Below are positions 1-6,870 of a DNA stretch of 10,545 bases, piece by piece. The notes beneath the pieces were generated by a model. The model worked only from the letters and a program-made list of their open reading frames with translations, was not told the origin of the DNA and did not search any database. The position numbers and the translations under genes were made by a program. Within the stretch, counting starts at the first letter, position 1. Each line of letters starts with the position of its first letter. The stretch comes from DATKMG01 sp035541995 (lineage in GTDB: Bacteria > Acidobacteriota > Terriglobia > Versatilivoradales > Versatilivoraceae): positions 1-10,545 of the forward strand of contig DATKMG010000264.1 in the NCBI GenBank assembly GCA_035541995.1. The letters run 5' to 3'.

Positions 1-2367
1 CTGCCGGTTTCAAGGAGAGTCGCTGTAGTCCCCGGATGGGCGTGGTGTTTGATTTCCTTGCTCGTCGGGACCTTTGCCGCGTGTTTGTACTTGAAATACA
101 GAACTCGCCGATGGTCTCTGCTCTTCTTGTCTCCCTCAGTATTCTTGTTCCCGTTGTTGTTCTTGAATCAGGAGCCAATCCGCAAGCAAGTCTTTGGTGC
201 CGGAAAAGCAGGACCCCTGTTATCAATCCCGATCGGTCAACCCGTTTCCATAGTCATGGTCATTTTCGATGAGTTCCCATTGAGTTCCTTGATGGATGAG
301 AGGGAGGAGATTGACTCAAAACATTTCCCACACTTTGCGACGTTTTCAAGGGACGCCATCTGGTTTCGAAATGCGTCTGCTGTGACGGATGGAACATTGA
401 ATTCGGTTCCCAGCATCCTTTGCGGTCTCTATCCCGAGCCGGCCCTCAGGCTCATGCCCAATGCGCGAGACTATCCTCTAAACCTGTTTACTCTGCTGGC
501 CACCACCTACAAGTTCCATGTTCAAGAAAACAACACGCGCCTTTGCCCTCAGAGCCTATGCCAAGAAGAGCAAAAATACCCAACCTTCCAGCGAATGCGC
601 GGTTGGGTGCAGGACTTGGGAGTACTTTACTTGTACGTGGTTCTTCCCAGGAAGATGACGAATTGGCTCCCGGATATTTCAACCTCTTGGGGTAACTTTG
701 TGGCCCCGGGAAATACGATGGACAATAACGCACAGGGAATTGAAGAATACGGTGAATTGAATAAATGGACCGACCGGCCTGGAGAATTCACCGGATTCGT
801 TCACTCCATCGCGCCGTCTGCAAAACCAACCTTGCACTTTTTGCATATTCTTCTGCCCCATGCCCCTTGGGAATTCCTACCATCAGGAAAGAAATATACT
901 TTAGAACCAACAAGACTCCGGGGGCTCCTGGAAGACAACGACACCCGATGGGATAAGTGGGGGAGCGACCACTTGGCCGTAGCTGAAGCATATCAAAGAC
1001 ACATGTTGCAGGTTGGACTGGTGGATCGGCTGTTCGGCACCCTTATCACCCGTCTCCGTTCTACTGGTCTCTATGACCAATCCTTGATTGTCGTCGTAGC
1101 AGACCACGGATGTAGTTTCCGATTTAACGACTTCCGCCGCAAAGTGACTCAAAGCAATTTTCCCGATATTCTAAACGTACCTTTCTTTGTGAAGTTACCT
1201 TTCCAAAAGGGAGGCCGGATAGACGACGCAAATGTCGAGACCATTGATGCGGTCCCGACAATTGCTGACGTTCTGAAAGCGAAACTCCCTTGGAAGGTTG
1301 ATGGTTTCTCTGCTTTGGACCCTGCTTCTCACAGGAGGAGTAAGAGGACCTTCGTTTCCGAGCAAGGGGAGAGCCTCTCTTTCCCTTCCGACCTGCATGG
1401 GAGAGTCGAGGCCATACGGCAGAGGCTTGCGCTTTTGAGTCAAGAATCTGAACGGGGGGACTTTTTCGAGAGGGGCCCCTACCATGAACTGCTGGGTGTA
1501 GCTGCAGAAAAGGTAGGACCCATCGAGGATAGCACGGGCTCGCTGGAACTGGACCATCAGGGGTATCTCAGCAGTCACGACTCCCAAGCCCCTGTAGTTT
1601 TGACTCACCTGACCGGGAGAATCCACCGCCCCCAGAATGATAGAACCCAGCCACTCTATCTGGCTCTGGCCATCAATGGGACTATTCGAGCCGTTACAGA
1701 AACCTATTGGTCCGGAAGTGTAGAGAGGTTCTCAGCTGTTACTCCCGATTGGGCCTACCGGGAAGGCCACAACGACGTAAACGGTTACGCAGTCTTGGGT
1801 ACAAATGGGGGAGTTAGGCTAGCCAAATTTCGCATGCTCAACGACAAGCCCCAATATAAGTGGGGAGATCTAATTCGGCTTGATCGGTCAGGAAATGGTA
1901 GCAACTATTTGGGGGATGGTTGGAGCCGTCGATCTGAAGGCGATTTTACCTGGACTGATGGGAAACGAGCGTCACTGGCGGTAGACCATTCTCCTCCTTC
2001 GGGGACTGTGTTGCTTAGATCCAAGGTCATGCCTTATTGGGTAAAGAATAAGGTAGAACACCAACGAATTCGAATTCTGGTGGACCATCGCTTTGCCGGA
2101 GAGTGGGGAATTGACAGGCCTGGCATTCAGGAAAAGTCCTTGGTAATTCCCGGCGAATTCTTTAGCCACTCCGCTCGAACCATGATTACCCTCGAAATAC
2201 CGGATGCCGTTTCCCCAGCCAGTCTGGGAATAGGGCCGGATGTCCGTGAACTGGGTCTTGCGGTATTTTGGGTTTCCCTAGTAACTCAAGAACAGTCCGG
2301 GAGATTGACCCTGATCACCCCGATCTCCGTTGCATCCAATACAACACTCTATCCGTGTTCCGGATAG
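1..2367 (+). CDS. Membrane-anchored sulfatase-like hydrolase/transferase (5'-truncated)
   Basis: The reading frame is open to the left edge, so the true start lies outside; TTG at 49 is only the first start-like codon inside and is used here for numbering. Residues 22-40 are a hydrophobic stretch, taken as the last transmembrane segment of an N-terminal anchor. The alkaline-phosphatase-superfamily fold follows. It shows a metal-binding Asp in IFDEFP (71-76), a candidate nucleophile in TLNSVP (116-121), LPHAPW (269-274), ADHG (351-354), and the family signature DAVPTIADVL then PWKVDG (400-419). The remaining 350 residues form a C-terminal domain of probable beta structure, of the kind seen in long members of this family. 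The catalytic domain should face outside the cytoplasm. No CxPSR formylglycine motif is present, so a transferase acting on envelope glycan or lipid is as likely as a sulfatase. Its 3' end overlaps the opposing methyltransferase gene. Fold is confident; substrate unknown. Confidence 0.85.
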   Translation: MPVSRRVAVVPGWAWCLISLLVGTFAACLYLKYRTRRWSLLFLSPSVFLFPLLFLNQEPIRKQVFGAGKAGPLLSIPIGQPVSIVMVIFDEFPLSSLMDEREEIDSKHFPHFATFSRDAIWFRNASAVTDGTLNSVPSILCGLYPEPALRLMPNARDYPLNLFTLLATTYKFHVQENNTRLCPQSLCQEEQKYPTFQRMRGWVQDLGVLYLYVVLPRKMTNWLPDISTSWGNFVAPGNTMDNNAQGIEEYGELNKWTDRPGEFTGFVHSIAPSAKPTLHFLHILLPHAPWEFLPSGKKYTLEPTRLRGLLEDNDTRWDKWGSDHLAVAEAYQRHMLQVGLVDRLFGTLITRLRSTGLYDQSLIVVVADHGCSFRFNDFRRKVTQSNFPDILNVPFFVKLPFQKGGRIDDANVETIDAVPTIADVLKAKLPWKVDGFSALDPASHRRSKRTFVSEQGESLSFPSDLHGRVEAIRQRLALLSQESERGDFFERGPYHELLGVAAEKVGPIEDSTGSLELDHQGYLSSHDSQAPVVLTHLTGRIHRPQNDRTQPLYLALAINGTIRAVTETYWSGSVERFSAVTPDWAYREGHNDVNGYAVLGTNGGVRLAKFRMLNDKPQYKWGDLIRLDRSGNGSNYLGDGWSRRSEGDFTWTDGKRASLAVDHSPPSGTVLLRSKVMPYWVKNKVEHQRIRILVDHRFAGEWGIDRPGIQEKSLVIPGEFFSHSARTMITLEIPDAVSPASLGIGPDVRELGLAVFWVSLVTQEQSGRLTLITPISVASNTTLYPCSG

Positions 2368-3712
2368 GGTCGACCCGACCAATGACAAAGTGGCGATTGA
2401 ATGCCTCCTCGAAATTTCGTCGAGTGTAATCGGGGAAGGTATCCATTCTACGAGAGAGAAGGAGTTCCACCTGCTTATCGCTCTTCGGAACGAACTCAAT
2501 CAGCAACGAATGACTGACCGTGTGAAAGAACTCGGCAATCCTCGTGAGAGGTAAGTTATTAGAGATAGCAAGGTGATGAACCAACGCCAGTGCGATGGTT
2601 GCATCTGCCGGTCCGCGATCGGACCAGGCCATTCGTTCCTGATTCTCCCAGCCCAGGCCGGGACTAGGATTCGTAAGATCCAGAACCAAAGGGAGTAGGT
2701 GTGTTTCATTCTTTTTGACACACACTCCATACAGATACTCCACACAAGCTGCATCTGCATCAAACGCTATTGTCGGAATTCCCCGCTCGCTGGCAACCCA
2801 GCTATATGTGCCCGTATTGGCTCCCAGATCCCAAAGCATCCTGGGTCTGGGAGTGACCCTATCCGCAAACTCCGCTACCAATTGCAGCTTGTGCTGATAT
2901 GACTCCTGTCCGTAAAGGGTAGCCGCGTCATAATTGCTCCATTCAGTCCTGGGAGAGGGCCACCGGGTTTTGGCTACGGCTGACTCCAAATTGTCAAGCA
3001 GACCCAGCAGGTTCCTGCGACTTACCTGATGGTCTTTAAGATTTGTCCTTCTGTTGAGGAAATGTTCTTGGATTCTGGCGTGAAGGTGAATGTGAATGAG
3101 GAGAGAAAATCGTAGCAATGTTCGCCGAGGCAGAAGCGCGCGTGTCAAGTCTAGCGGAATTCCATCGAGGTATACCCGCAATAGCTGGTTGAGTCGGAAA
3201 TCTCGATAGCTCATCAGCACCAATGGAGCCAGAAAATGCTGGCAAAATTGGCGATAAGCAACCCAAGGCTCGCCTTCCCGGTAGCGTTGGAAAGACAGGG
3301 TATCAATAAATACGGGCCTGCCTTTCAAGAACTGAATATTGTATGCACTTGCATCTTTGAGGCACATCCCCCGGCTAAGTGCCTCTCTTTGAAGCTTGAG
3401 CGTGAGGAGAGCCGCGTCCTTAAGCTGACTGAAACACCATTCGTAGGGGTAGGAGACAAAATCAACAATATCGGGCTTGAGCACCTTATATGCTTCACCG
3501 GTGGCCGCCTGATCGAGGTTAACCTCCTCATGCACGACCAACTGCCCAGCTGTTGTCAGGTGTTCATATAAGCCGGATTGTATGAAAAGGTCGTAGTCTT
3601 TTTGGTAAACCGCATTGATCTGACGGAGCAGTTGAGCGTCTCGATAAAACAGAAACCCAGCAGGATCTCGGAATGAAGCAGGTAGGGATAGAGTCGCGCG
3701 CGAAAACGGCAT
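2315..3712 (-). CDS. NoeA-like class I SAM-dependent methyltransferase with kinase-like N-terminal domain
   Basis: A 465-residue protein with two parts. The C-terminal half is a class I methyltransferase: motif I WDLGANTG at 294-301, an acidic residue after strand beta 2 in FDAD (317-320), and a motif IV-like region ADATIALALVHH (369-380). The N-terminal half resembles proteins annotated as nodulation protein NoeA-related (SGLY near 46-49, YPYEWCFSQLKDAALL at 89-103). It contains LKDASAYN (118-125) followed by VFIDT (134-138). The D120-x4-N125 and D137 spacing copies the catalytic loop and metal-binding Asp of aminoglycoside-phosphotransferase-type kinases. The ATG shares one base with the TAA of the upstream small membrane-protein gene, so translation is probably coupled. 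No transmembrane segment is evident, so it is probably cytoplasmic. The methyl acceptor is unknown; an exported glycan or its lipid-linked precursor is an inference from the neighbours. Methyltransferase call is strong; NoeA relationship is from recalled family style. Confidence 0.85.
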   Translation of the reverse strand: MPFSRATLSLPASFRDPAGFLFYRDAQLLRQINAVYQKDYDLFIQSGLYEHLTTAGQLVVHEEVNLDQAATGEAYKVLKPDIVDFVSYPYEWCFSQLKDAALLTLKLQREALSRGMCLKDASAYNIQFLKGRPVFIDTLSFQRYREGEPWVAYRQFCQHFLAPLVLMSYRDFRLNQLLRVYLDGIPLDLTRALLPRRTLLRFSLLIHIHLHARIQEHFLNRRTNLKDHQVSRRNLLGLLDNLESAVAKTRWPSPRTEWSNYDAATLYGQESYQHKLQLVAEFADRVTPRPRMLWDLGANTGTYSWVASERGIPTIAFDADAACVEYLYGVCVKKNETHLLPLVLDLTNPSPGLGWENQERMAWSDRGPADATIALALVHHLAISNNLPLTRIAEFFHTVSHSLLIEFVPKSDKQVELLLSRRMDTFPDYTRRNFEEAFNRHFVIGRVDPIRNTDRVLYWMQRRSG

Positions 3713-3939
3713 TACTCGTCTTTCTTAGGTGACCTTGAGATTCTCGAAATCAGGAAATTCTTGAGCCGGGTCCAATAAAGTCTCAGCGCATACAAAAGGC
3801 CAAGGAACCCAGCCACAAGGATCTGGAGTAAGTAGCTTCCAGTGCCTGGATCTACGTATGCATGGGCTTCCTTGGACAAACACAAAACGACAAGGACCAG
3901 GACAAAAACATCAAATATGCGGAGCCTTCTCGATAGCAC
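3712..3939 (-). CDS. Small YVDPGTGS-motif membrane protein
   Basis: A 75-residue protein. The basic start (MLSRRLR) leads into a hydrophobic segment (about 9-21) ending in AHA, a possible signal-peptidase site at 25-27. The conserved-looking AYVDPGTGSYLLQ follows (27-39), then a second hydrophobic helix (39-53) and a basic C-terminus rich in Arg and Lys. Small proteins with YVDPGTGS plus one helix occur in many bacteria and are annotated as hypothetical; no function is established that I know of. The start is GTG at 3939, chosen because a perfect AGGAGG lies 5 bases upstream. Its stop codon overlaps the start of the methyltransferase, forming a two-gene leftward operon. By context it may be an inner-membrane partner for envelope modification. 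Confidence 0.8.
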   Translation of the reverse strand: MLSRRLRIFDVFVLVLVVLCLSKEAHAYVDPGTGSYLLQILVAGFLGLLYALRLYWTRLKNFLISRISRSPKKDE

Positions 3940-3944
3940 GGATT

Positions 3945-3950
3945 CCTCCT
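3945..3950 (-). promoter_or_regulatory. Strong ribosome binding site fixing a GTG start
   Basis: On the reverse strand this reads AGGAGG, five bases before GTG at 3939. No ATG in this frame is equally well placed, so this site decides the start of the YVDPGTGS gene. Confidence 0.7.
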
Positions 3951-4064
3951 GGAATCTTAGTCCCTGTCACACTCTTGAAGCCAGCTAAGAATCTAAGACG
4001 GCAAGGGACAATCCACCGTCACCACCACCGGTATTCTATTTTGAGTGAGTCCGCATTGGAAGAG

Positions 4065-4079
4065 TTACTTCAAAAGTAA
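4065..4079. repeat. Inverted repeat TTACTT-CAA-AAGTAA
   Basis: Perfect 6-bp arms with a 3-bp spacer, about 125 bp upstream of the YVDPGTGS start and 175 bp upstream of the M23 start. No T-tract follows, so a terminator is unlikely. A binding site for a dimeric regulator is possible. At this length it could also be chance in AT-rich DNA. Confidence 0.3.
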
Positions 4080-4135
4080 TGGGCTTGCGCCGCAGGTGGT
4101 TTTGGGAGGCTGAATTTAGTCAATTGTCACATTCT

Positions 4136-4155
4136 AAGGCAAGGGCATTTGCCTT
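4136..4155. repeat. Inverted repeat AAGGCAA-N6-TTGCCTT
   Basis: Perfect 7-bp arms around a 6-bp centre, with a possible further G-T pair inside. The right arm runs two bases into the TTGAGC candidate -35 box at 4154-4159, the usual place for an operator. It is not followed by a T-run, so a terminator is unlikely. Regulator unknown. Confidence 0.4.
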
Positions 4156-4182
4156 GAGCTTCCAAAACTATTCTGCTAGTCT
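4154..4182 (+). promoter_or_regulatory. Candidate sigma70-type promoter for the M23 gene
   Basis: TTGAGC (4154-4159), a 17-bp spacer, then TAGTCT (4177-4182) preceded by TGC, an extended -10 arrangement. A start near 4189 would give a leader of about 65 bases. The hexamers match consensus only partly, so this is a candidate only. Confidence 0.4.
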
Positions 4183-4253
4183 GAGCCCCTGCTGCTGGCT
4201 TCAAGGTGATAATTATGGTTTCAACCCCCGGTTTGCTCTCATGGAGGATTTGA

Positions 4254-5576
4254 ATGTGGAAGAGACTTGTACTCAGACTCGGACTGAAGAACAGTTGGAA
4301 TTATAAGGAAAATAAACCACTGGTGATCACAAACTTGATTCTGGTCGGAATGGCGTTGTTTGCCAGCTTGCCCAAATACCTGTCTCCATATTCGGAGGAT
4401 GTCAGCTCGATTCCGAAAGCCCCCAGCATCGAACAACCGCCGTCCGCAACCTCACGGGTTCTAAGGATAGAATGTCCGATTAAGAAGAACATGACCTTCA
4501 GTGATGTTCTTGCTTCTTACGATTTTTCGCAGGATTTGATCCATCAGCTAGTCGAGACCTCAAAACCGATATACAACCTGCGAAAGCTGATCCCCGGCAA
4601 TCATTTTGAATTAGAGAAACTGGCAGACGGCACGTTGCTGGGATTCCGGTATGATGTCGACTTGGACAAATATCTCAACGTTTATCGAACCGAAGAAGGT
4701 TACAAAGCAGAGCTACGCCCCTTTCAATACCAGACTCAGGTTTCCTTCATTGAAGGAAGCATTCACGGCTCTTTGTTCCATTCCATTAACGAACTCGACG
4801 AAAAAGACCAGCTCGCTTTGGATCTTTCCGAGATATTCTCTTGGGATCTCGATTTCAATACCGAGCTGCAAGAGGGCGATCACTTTCGGCTTGCCGCCGA
4901 GAAGCTCTATGTAGACGGGAAGTTTGTGAAATACGGGAAAATTCTGGCAGCTGATTTTGCCAACAACGGAAGGGAATATTCTGGGTACTATTTTGTCGAT
5001 CCGACCGGTCGTGCCGATTATTACGATTCCCAAGGGAACTCGTTGAGGCGGGAGTTTCTAAAATCCCCGCTCCGATTCTTCCGGGTCAGTTCGACATTCT
5101 CGCATCGCCGATTCCATCCCTTGCTTCAAGGTTACAGACCACATTTGGGGGTGGACTATGCGGCTCCAACCGGAACTCCCGTGGTTGCTGCCGGGAATGG
5201 TCGGATTCAGTTTGCAGCGTGGAAACAAGGATATGGCCGTTTCATTCAAATTGTACACGGAAATGGACTCACTACCATGTATGGGCACCTTTCCGGATTT
5301 GCCCCTGAAATCCATAGAGGTTCGGAAGTGAAGCAGGGTCAACTGATTGGTTATGTAGGTTCCAGCGGTTTGGCTACAGGTCCCCATCTGGACTACCGGG
5401 TCACGCGCATGGGACGCTTTGTCAATCCCCTGAGTTTGAAATTTCAGCCCTCGACCCCGGTGAGACCCGAGTACATGGCAGCATTCAAGGCTGAATTGGC
5501 CAAATGGCAGTGGGACCTGGCTCATGCAGGTAAGATACCCATCCCTCCCCAGGTAAGTGCGTTGCAGCCGAGGTAA
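4254..5576 (+). CDS. Membrane-anchored M23 family peptidoglycan endopeptidase
   Basis: A 440-residue protein predicted to cut peptide cross-links in peptidoglycan from the periplasmic side. A basic N-terminus precedes one transmembrane helix (about 23-39), then a Pro/Ser-rich linker. Residues 75-160 hold a LysM/OapA-like domain (TFSDVLASYD, then LRKLIPGNHF), as in MepM-type enzymes. A beta-rich linker domain follows (160-270), and the LytM/M23 domain is at about 285-397. Zinc-site residues visible are His297 and Asp301 in HLGVD and the YGH at 343-345. The last motif reads GPHLD (376-380), so the usual HxH is HxD, with Asp380 at the position of a zinc-ligand His. The ATG at 4254 is chosen for GGAGG six bases upstream (4243-4247). 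It stands alone with its own terminator. It could be active with Asp as ligand, or a regulator of amidases as in EnvC-like proteins; intact H297, D301 and H378 favour activity. Confidence 0.92.
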   Translation: MWKRLVLRLGLKNSWNYKENKPLVITNLILVGMALFASLPKYLSPYSEDVSSIPKAPSIEQPPSATSRVLRIECPIKKNMTFSDVLASYDFSQDLIHQLVETSKPIYNLRKLIPGNHFELEKLADGTLLGFRYDVDLDKYLNVYRTEEGYKAELRPFQYQTQVSFIEGSIHGSLFHSINELDEKDQLALDLSEIFSWDLDFNTELQEGDHFRLAAEKLYVDGKFVKYGKILAADFANNGREYSGYYFVDPTGRADYYDSQGNSLRREFLKSPLRFFRVSSTFSHRRFHPLLQGYRPHLGVDYAAPTGTPVVAAGNGRIQFAAWKQGYGRFIQIVHGNGLTTMYGHLSGFAPEIHRGSEVKQGQLIGYVGSSGLATGPHLDYRVTRMGRFVNPLSLKFQPSTPVRPEYMAAFKAELAKWQWDLAHAGKIPIPPQVSALQPR

Positions 5577-5596
5577 TTCGAGCAAAGGTCGGCGAC

Positions 5597-5722
5597 TCAT
5601 TCCACCCGAATATGTCGTTGGGCCTCAGTGTCATAAAACATCCCTCCTGGCGGAGGGGTTTGTTTTGACCCGCAGGTATCGGTAATCAGCAGCCCGCAGT
5701 ACTCGCCGCTCTCAATTTCCAT
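5597..5722 (-). CDS. Possible 41-residue small protein or gene remnant
   Basis: An ATG frame of 41 codons on the reverse strand, open upstream to a stop at 5762-5764 (54 codons without a stop). Codons such as GGC, CTG, ACC and GAG are typical of real genes here. The product has two cysteines (Cys9, Cys17) and a Pro-Pro-Pro-Gly-Gly stretch. No good ribosome site precedes ATG 5722 or the in-frame TTG at 5743. The M23 terminator hairpin lies inside it, where it encodes the Pro/Gly stretch. I do not recognise it; it may be a real small protein, a decayed gene end, or chance. Confidence 0.25.
   Translation of the reverse strand: MEIESGEYCGLLITDTCGSKQTPPPGGMFYDTEAQRHIRVE
5635..5666. terminator. 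Rho-independent terminator downstream of the M23 gene, possibly bidirectional
   Basis: CCCTCC (5642-5647), a TGGC loop, GGAGGG (5652-5657), then TTTGTTTT (5659-5666). The stem is flanked by AAAACA (5635-5640) on the left, which can pair with TGTTTT on the right, so the reverse strand also has a T-rich tail. It sits 60 bases after the M23 stop and separates that gene from the VWA gene. Confidence 0.8.
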
Positions 5723-5736
5723 TATCCGTTCACTAT

Positions 5737-5762
5737 TTGGCAACGTCCAGCCGTTGTATAAT
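5737..5762 (+). promoter_or_regulatory. Candidate promoter for the VWA gene
   Basis: A perfect TATAAT at 5757-5762, with TTGGCA at 5737-5742. The spacer is only 14 bp, shorter than the optimal 17, so the -35 pairing is doubtful even though the -10 is excellent. A start near 5769 would leave a leader of about 33 bases before ATG 5802. Confidence 0.45.
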
Positions 5763-5801
5763 CATTGAGGGTGGGATTGGTCGAGTCAGCCTGGATCAAA
5801 T

Positions 5802-6839
5802 ATGAATAAGCGGGAATTTCTAAGGTCCATTGGATTCTATGTTTTCACCTGGATAGAGCTTGGTTGTCTTCCGGCCTTAGCACAAAGTCAAGTTGGCCAG
5901 GCGAAACCGGAAGGTGAGTTTTCGCTGGAAGTAAACGTAGATCTGGTGGTTTTGAACGTCACAGTTTTGGATGAGCGCGGAACCAATATAACTGCCTTGA
6001 CTCGGGGAGACTTCGAGGTCTACGAAGACGATGTTCCGCAGGAAATCTCTTCCTTTTGGCCGGTTGAGAGCCCCTTTCATCTGGTACTGTTGCTGGACAC
6101 TAGCGTCAGCACTCGTACTAGTCTCACTCTAATCAAAAAGGCCGCCAGCAACTTCACAGATGAACTGCGCCCTGACGACCGGATTGCTGTGAACGAGATT
6201 AATCTTTACGTTCGGCAAGTGGAGGATTTTACCAGTGATCGAAAGGTCCTCAAGCGCATGATTCATGGCTTATCGACATATTCACATGGGGGATCGCGCG
6301 TCTACGATGGAGTAGCCCAATCCGTCAGTCAATTGCGCAAAGTCAAAGGTGGAAGGAAAGCCATTGTCATATTGACTGATGGCATGGAGAATTCCAGCAA
6401 AACCAAGTTTGAGGATCTGCGTCGTTTGCTGGCTGCATCCGATTCAGTGCTTTATCCAATTGCTGTTCTTAACAAAGACCAAGAAAAAGACCTTTTAGAG
6501 GACTATATCCGAAATCCAGGGAGCAGCGATCCTCCGTCCTATTTGCATAATGCAAAACAGAGCCTGACGCTTCTAGAGGAAATTTACCAGATTCAGACTG
6601 AGCGCTTGCAGGCGCTGTCTGAGCAAACCGGAGGGAGGATGTTTGTCGTTGCAGACTTGGCTGATCTGGCAGGGCAGTATTCCAGGGTCGCCCAGGAATT
6701 GAGGAGTACTTTTAGCCTTGCTTACTACTCGAAGTATCACCAGCAAGACGATTCAATTCATCAAATCCGTGTGGTTGTTAAGAATCCGCGTTACCAGGTT
6801 CGCACCCGAACGAGTTACGTGGTGCCGGAGAATCAGTGA
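5802..6839 (+). CDS. Secreted VWFA-related domain protein (acidobacterial type)
   Basis: A 345-residue exported protein. The N-terminus (KREFLRS, a hydrophobic core, cleavage likely after ALA at 25-27) is a signal peptide; KR instead of RR makes Tat export uncertain. Residues 43-85 form the N-terminal strand module typical of the family (VNVDLVVLNVTVLDERG, then TRGDFEVYEDDVPQEISSF). The VWA domain spans about 92-300. Its metal-ion site residues are Asp99, Ser101 and Ser103 in DTSVS, Ser165 in GGSRVYDG where Thr is more usual, and Asp193 in LTDG. EQTGGRMF (274-281) and a C-terminal strand ending in VRTRTSYVV match the family. VWA domains bind protein partners through a divalent metal; the partner is unknown. 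Family members are numerous in Acidobacteria and mostly uncharacterised. The ATG has only a weak ribosome site (CTGGATCAA). It ends 31 bp from the convergent rhomboid gene. Confidence 0.9.
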   Translation: MNKREFLRSIGFYVFTWIELGCLPALAQSQVGQAKPEGEFSLEVNVDLVVLNVTVLDERGTNITALTRGDFEVYEDDVPQEISSFWPVESPFHLVLLLDTSVSTRTSLTLIKKAASNFTDELRPDDRIAVNEINLYVRQVEDFTSDRKVLKRMIHGLSTYSHGGSRVYDGVAQSVSQLRKVKGGRKAIVILTDGMENSSKTKFEDLRRLLAASDSVLYPIAVLNKDQEKDLLEDYIRNPGSSDPPSYLHNAKQSLTLLEEIYQIQTERLQALSEQTGGRMFVVADLADLAGQYSRVAQELRSTFSLAYYSKYHQQDDSIHQIRVVVKNPRYQVRTRTSYVVPENQ

Positions 6840-6870
6840 GGCAGCCCAGGGAGGTCGGCCGCAAAATGCA

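Larger units (their letters stand above)
3940..4253. other. Divergent intergenic control region (314 bp)
   Basis: This stretch separates the leftward YVDPGTGS/methyltransferase operon from the rightward M23 peptidase gene, so it should hold promoters for both. It contains an inverted repeat at 4065-4079, a second at 4136-4155, a candidate rightward promoter at 4154-4182, and a CACC-rich patch near 4013-4030. I could not find a convincing -35/-10 pair for the leftward operon. Two short open frames cross it in the forward direction (one ending at 4079, one from 4079 to 4306). Neither has a ribosome site or protein character, and I do not call them genes. Confidence 0.6.

Noticed and set aside
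1195..1626. 143-codon reverse frame inside the sulfatase-like gene
   Set aside because: It is antisense to well-supported coding sequence, including PWKVDG, and no protein character is visible.
3236..3571. 111-codon forward frame opposite the methyltransferase gene
   Set aside because: It is antisense to the conserved kinase-like segment. It is best explained as a shadow frame.
4013..4032. CACC-rich patch as a CRISPR-like or microsatellite repeat
   Set aside because: It has only a few imperfect units and no spacer structure. It is too short to call a repeat array.
4079..4306. 75-codon forward frame crossing the M23 start
   Set aside because: There is no ribosome site. It spans the promoter and palindrome region and overlaps the M23 start in another frame, and its translation lacks any motif.
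5058..5600. 180-codon reverse frame opposite the M23 gene
   Set aside because: It lies almost wholly opposite the M23 catalytic domain, whose motifs are unmistakable. Its translation shows no family features and no ribosome site.
5812..5890. VWA protein as a Tat substrate or lipoprotein
   Set aside because: The motif is KR rather than RR, and the Cys at residue 22 is preceded by E-L-G, which does not fit a lipobox. An ordinary signal peptide ending in ALA fits better.
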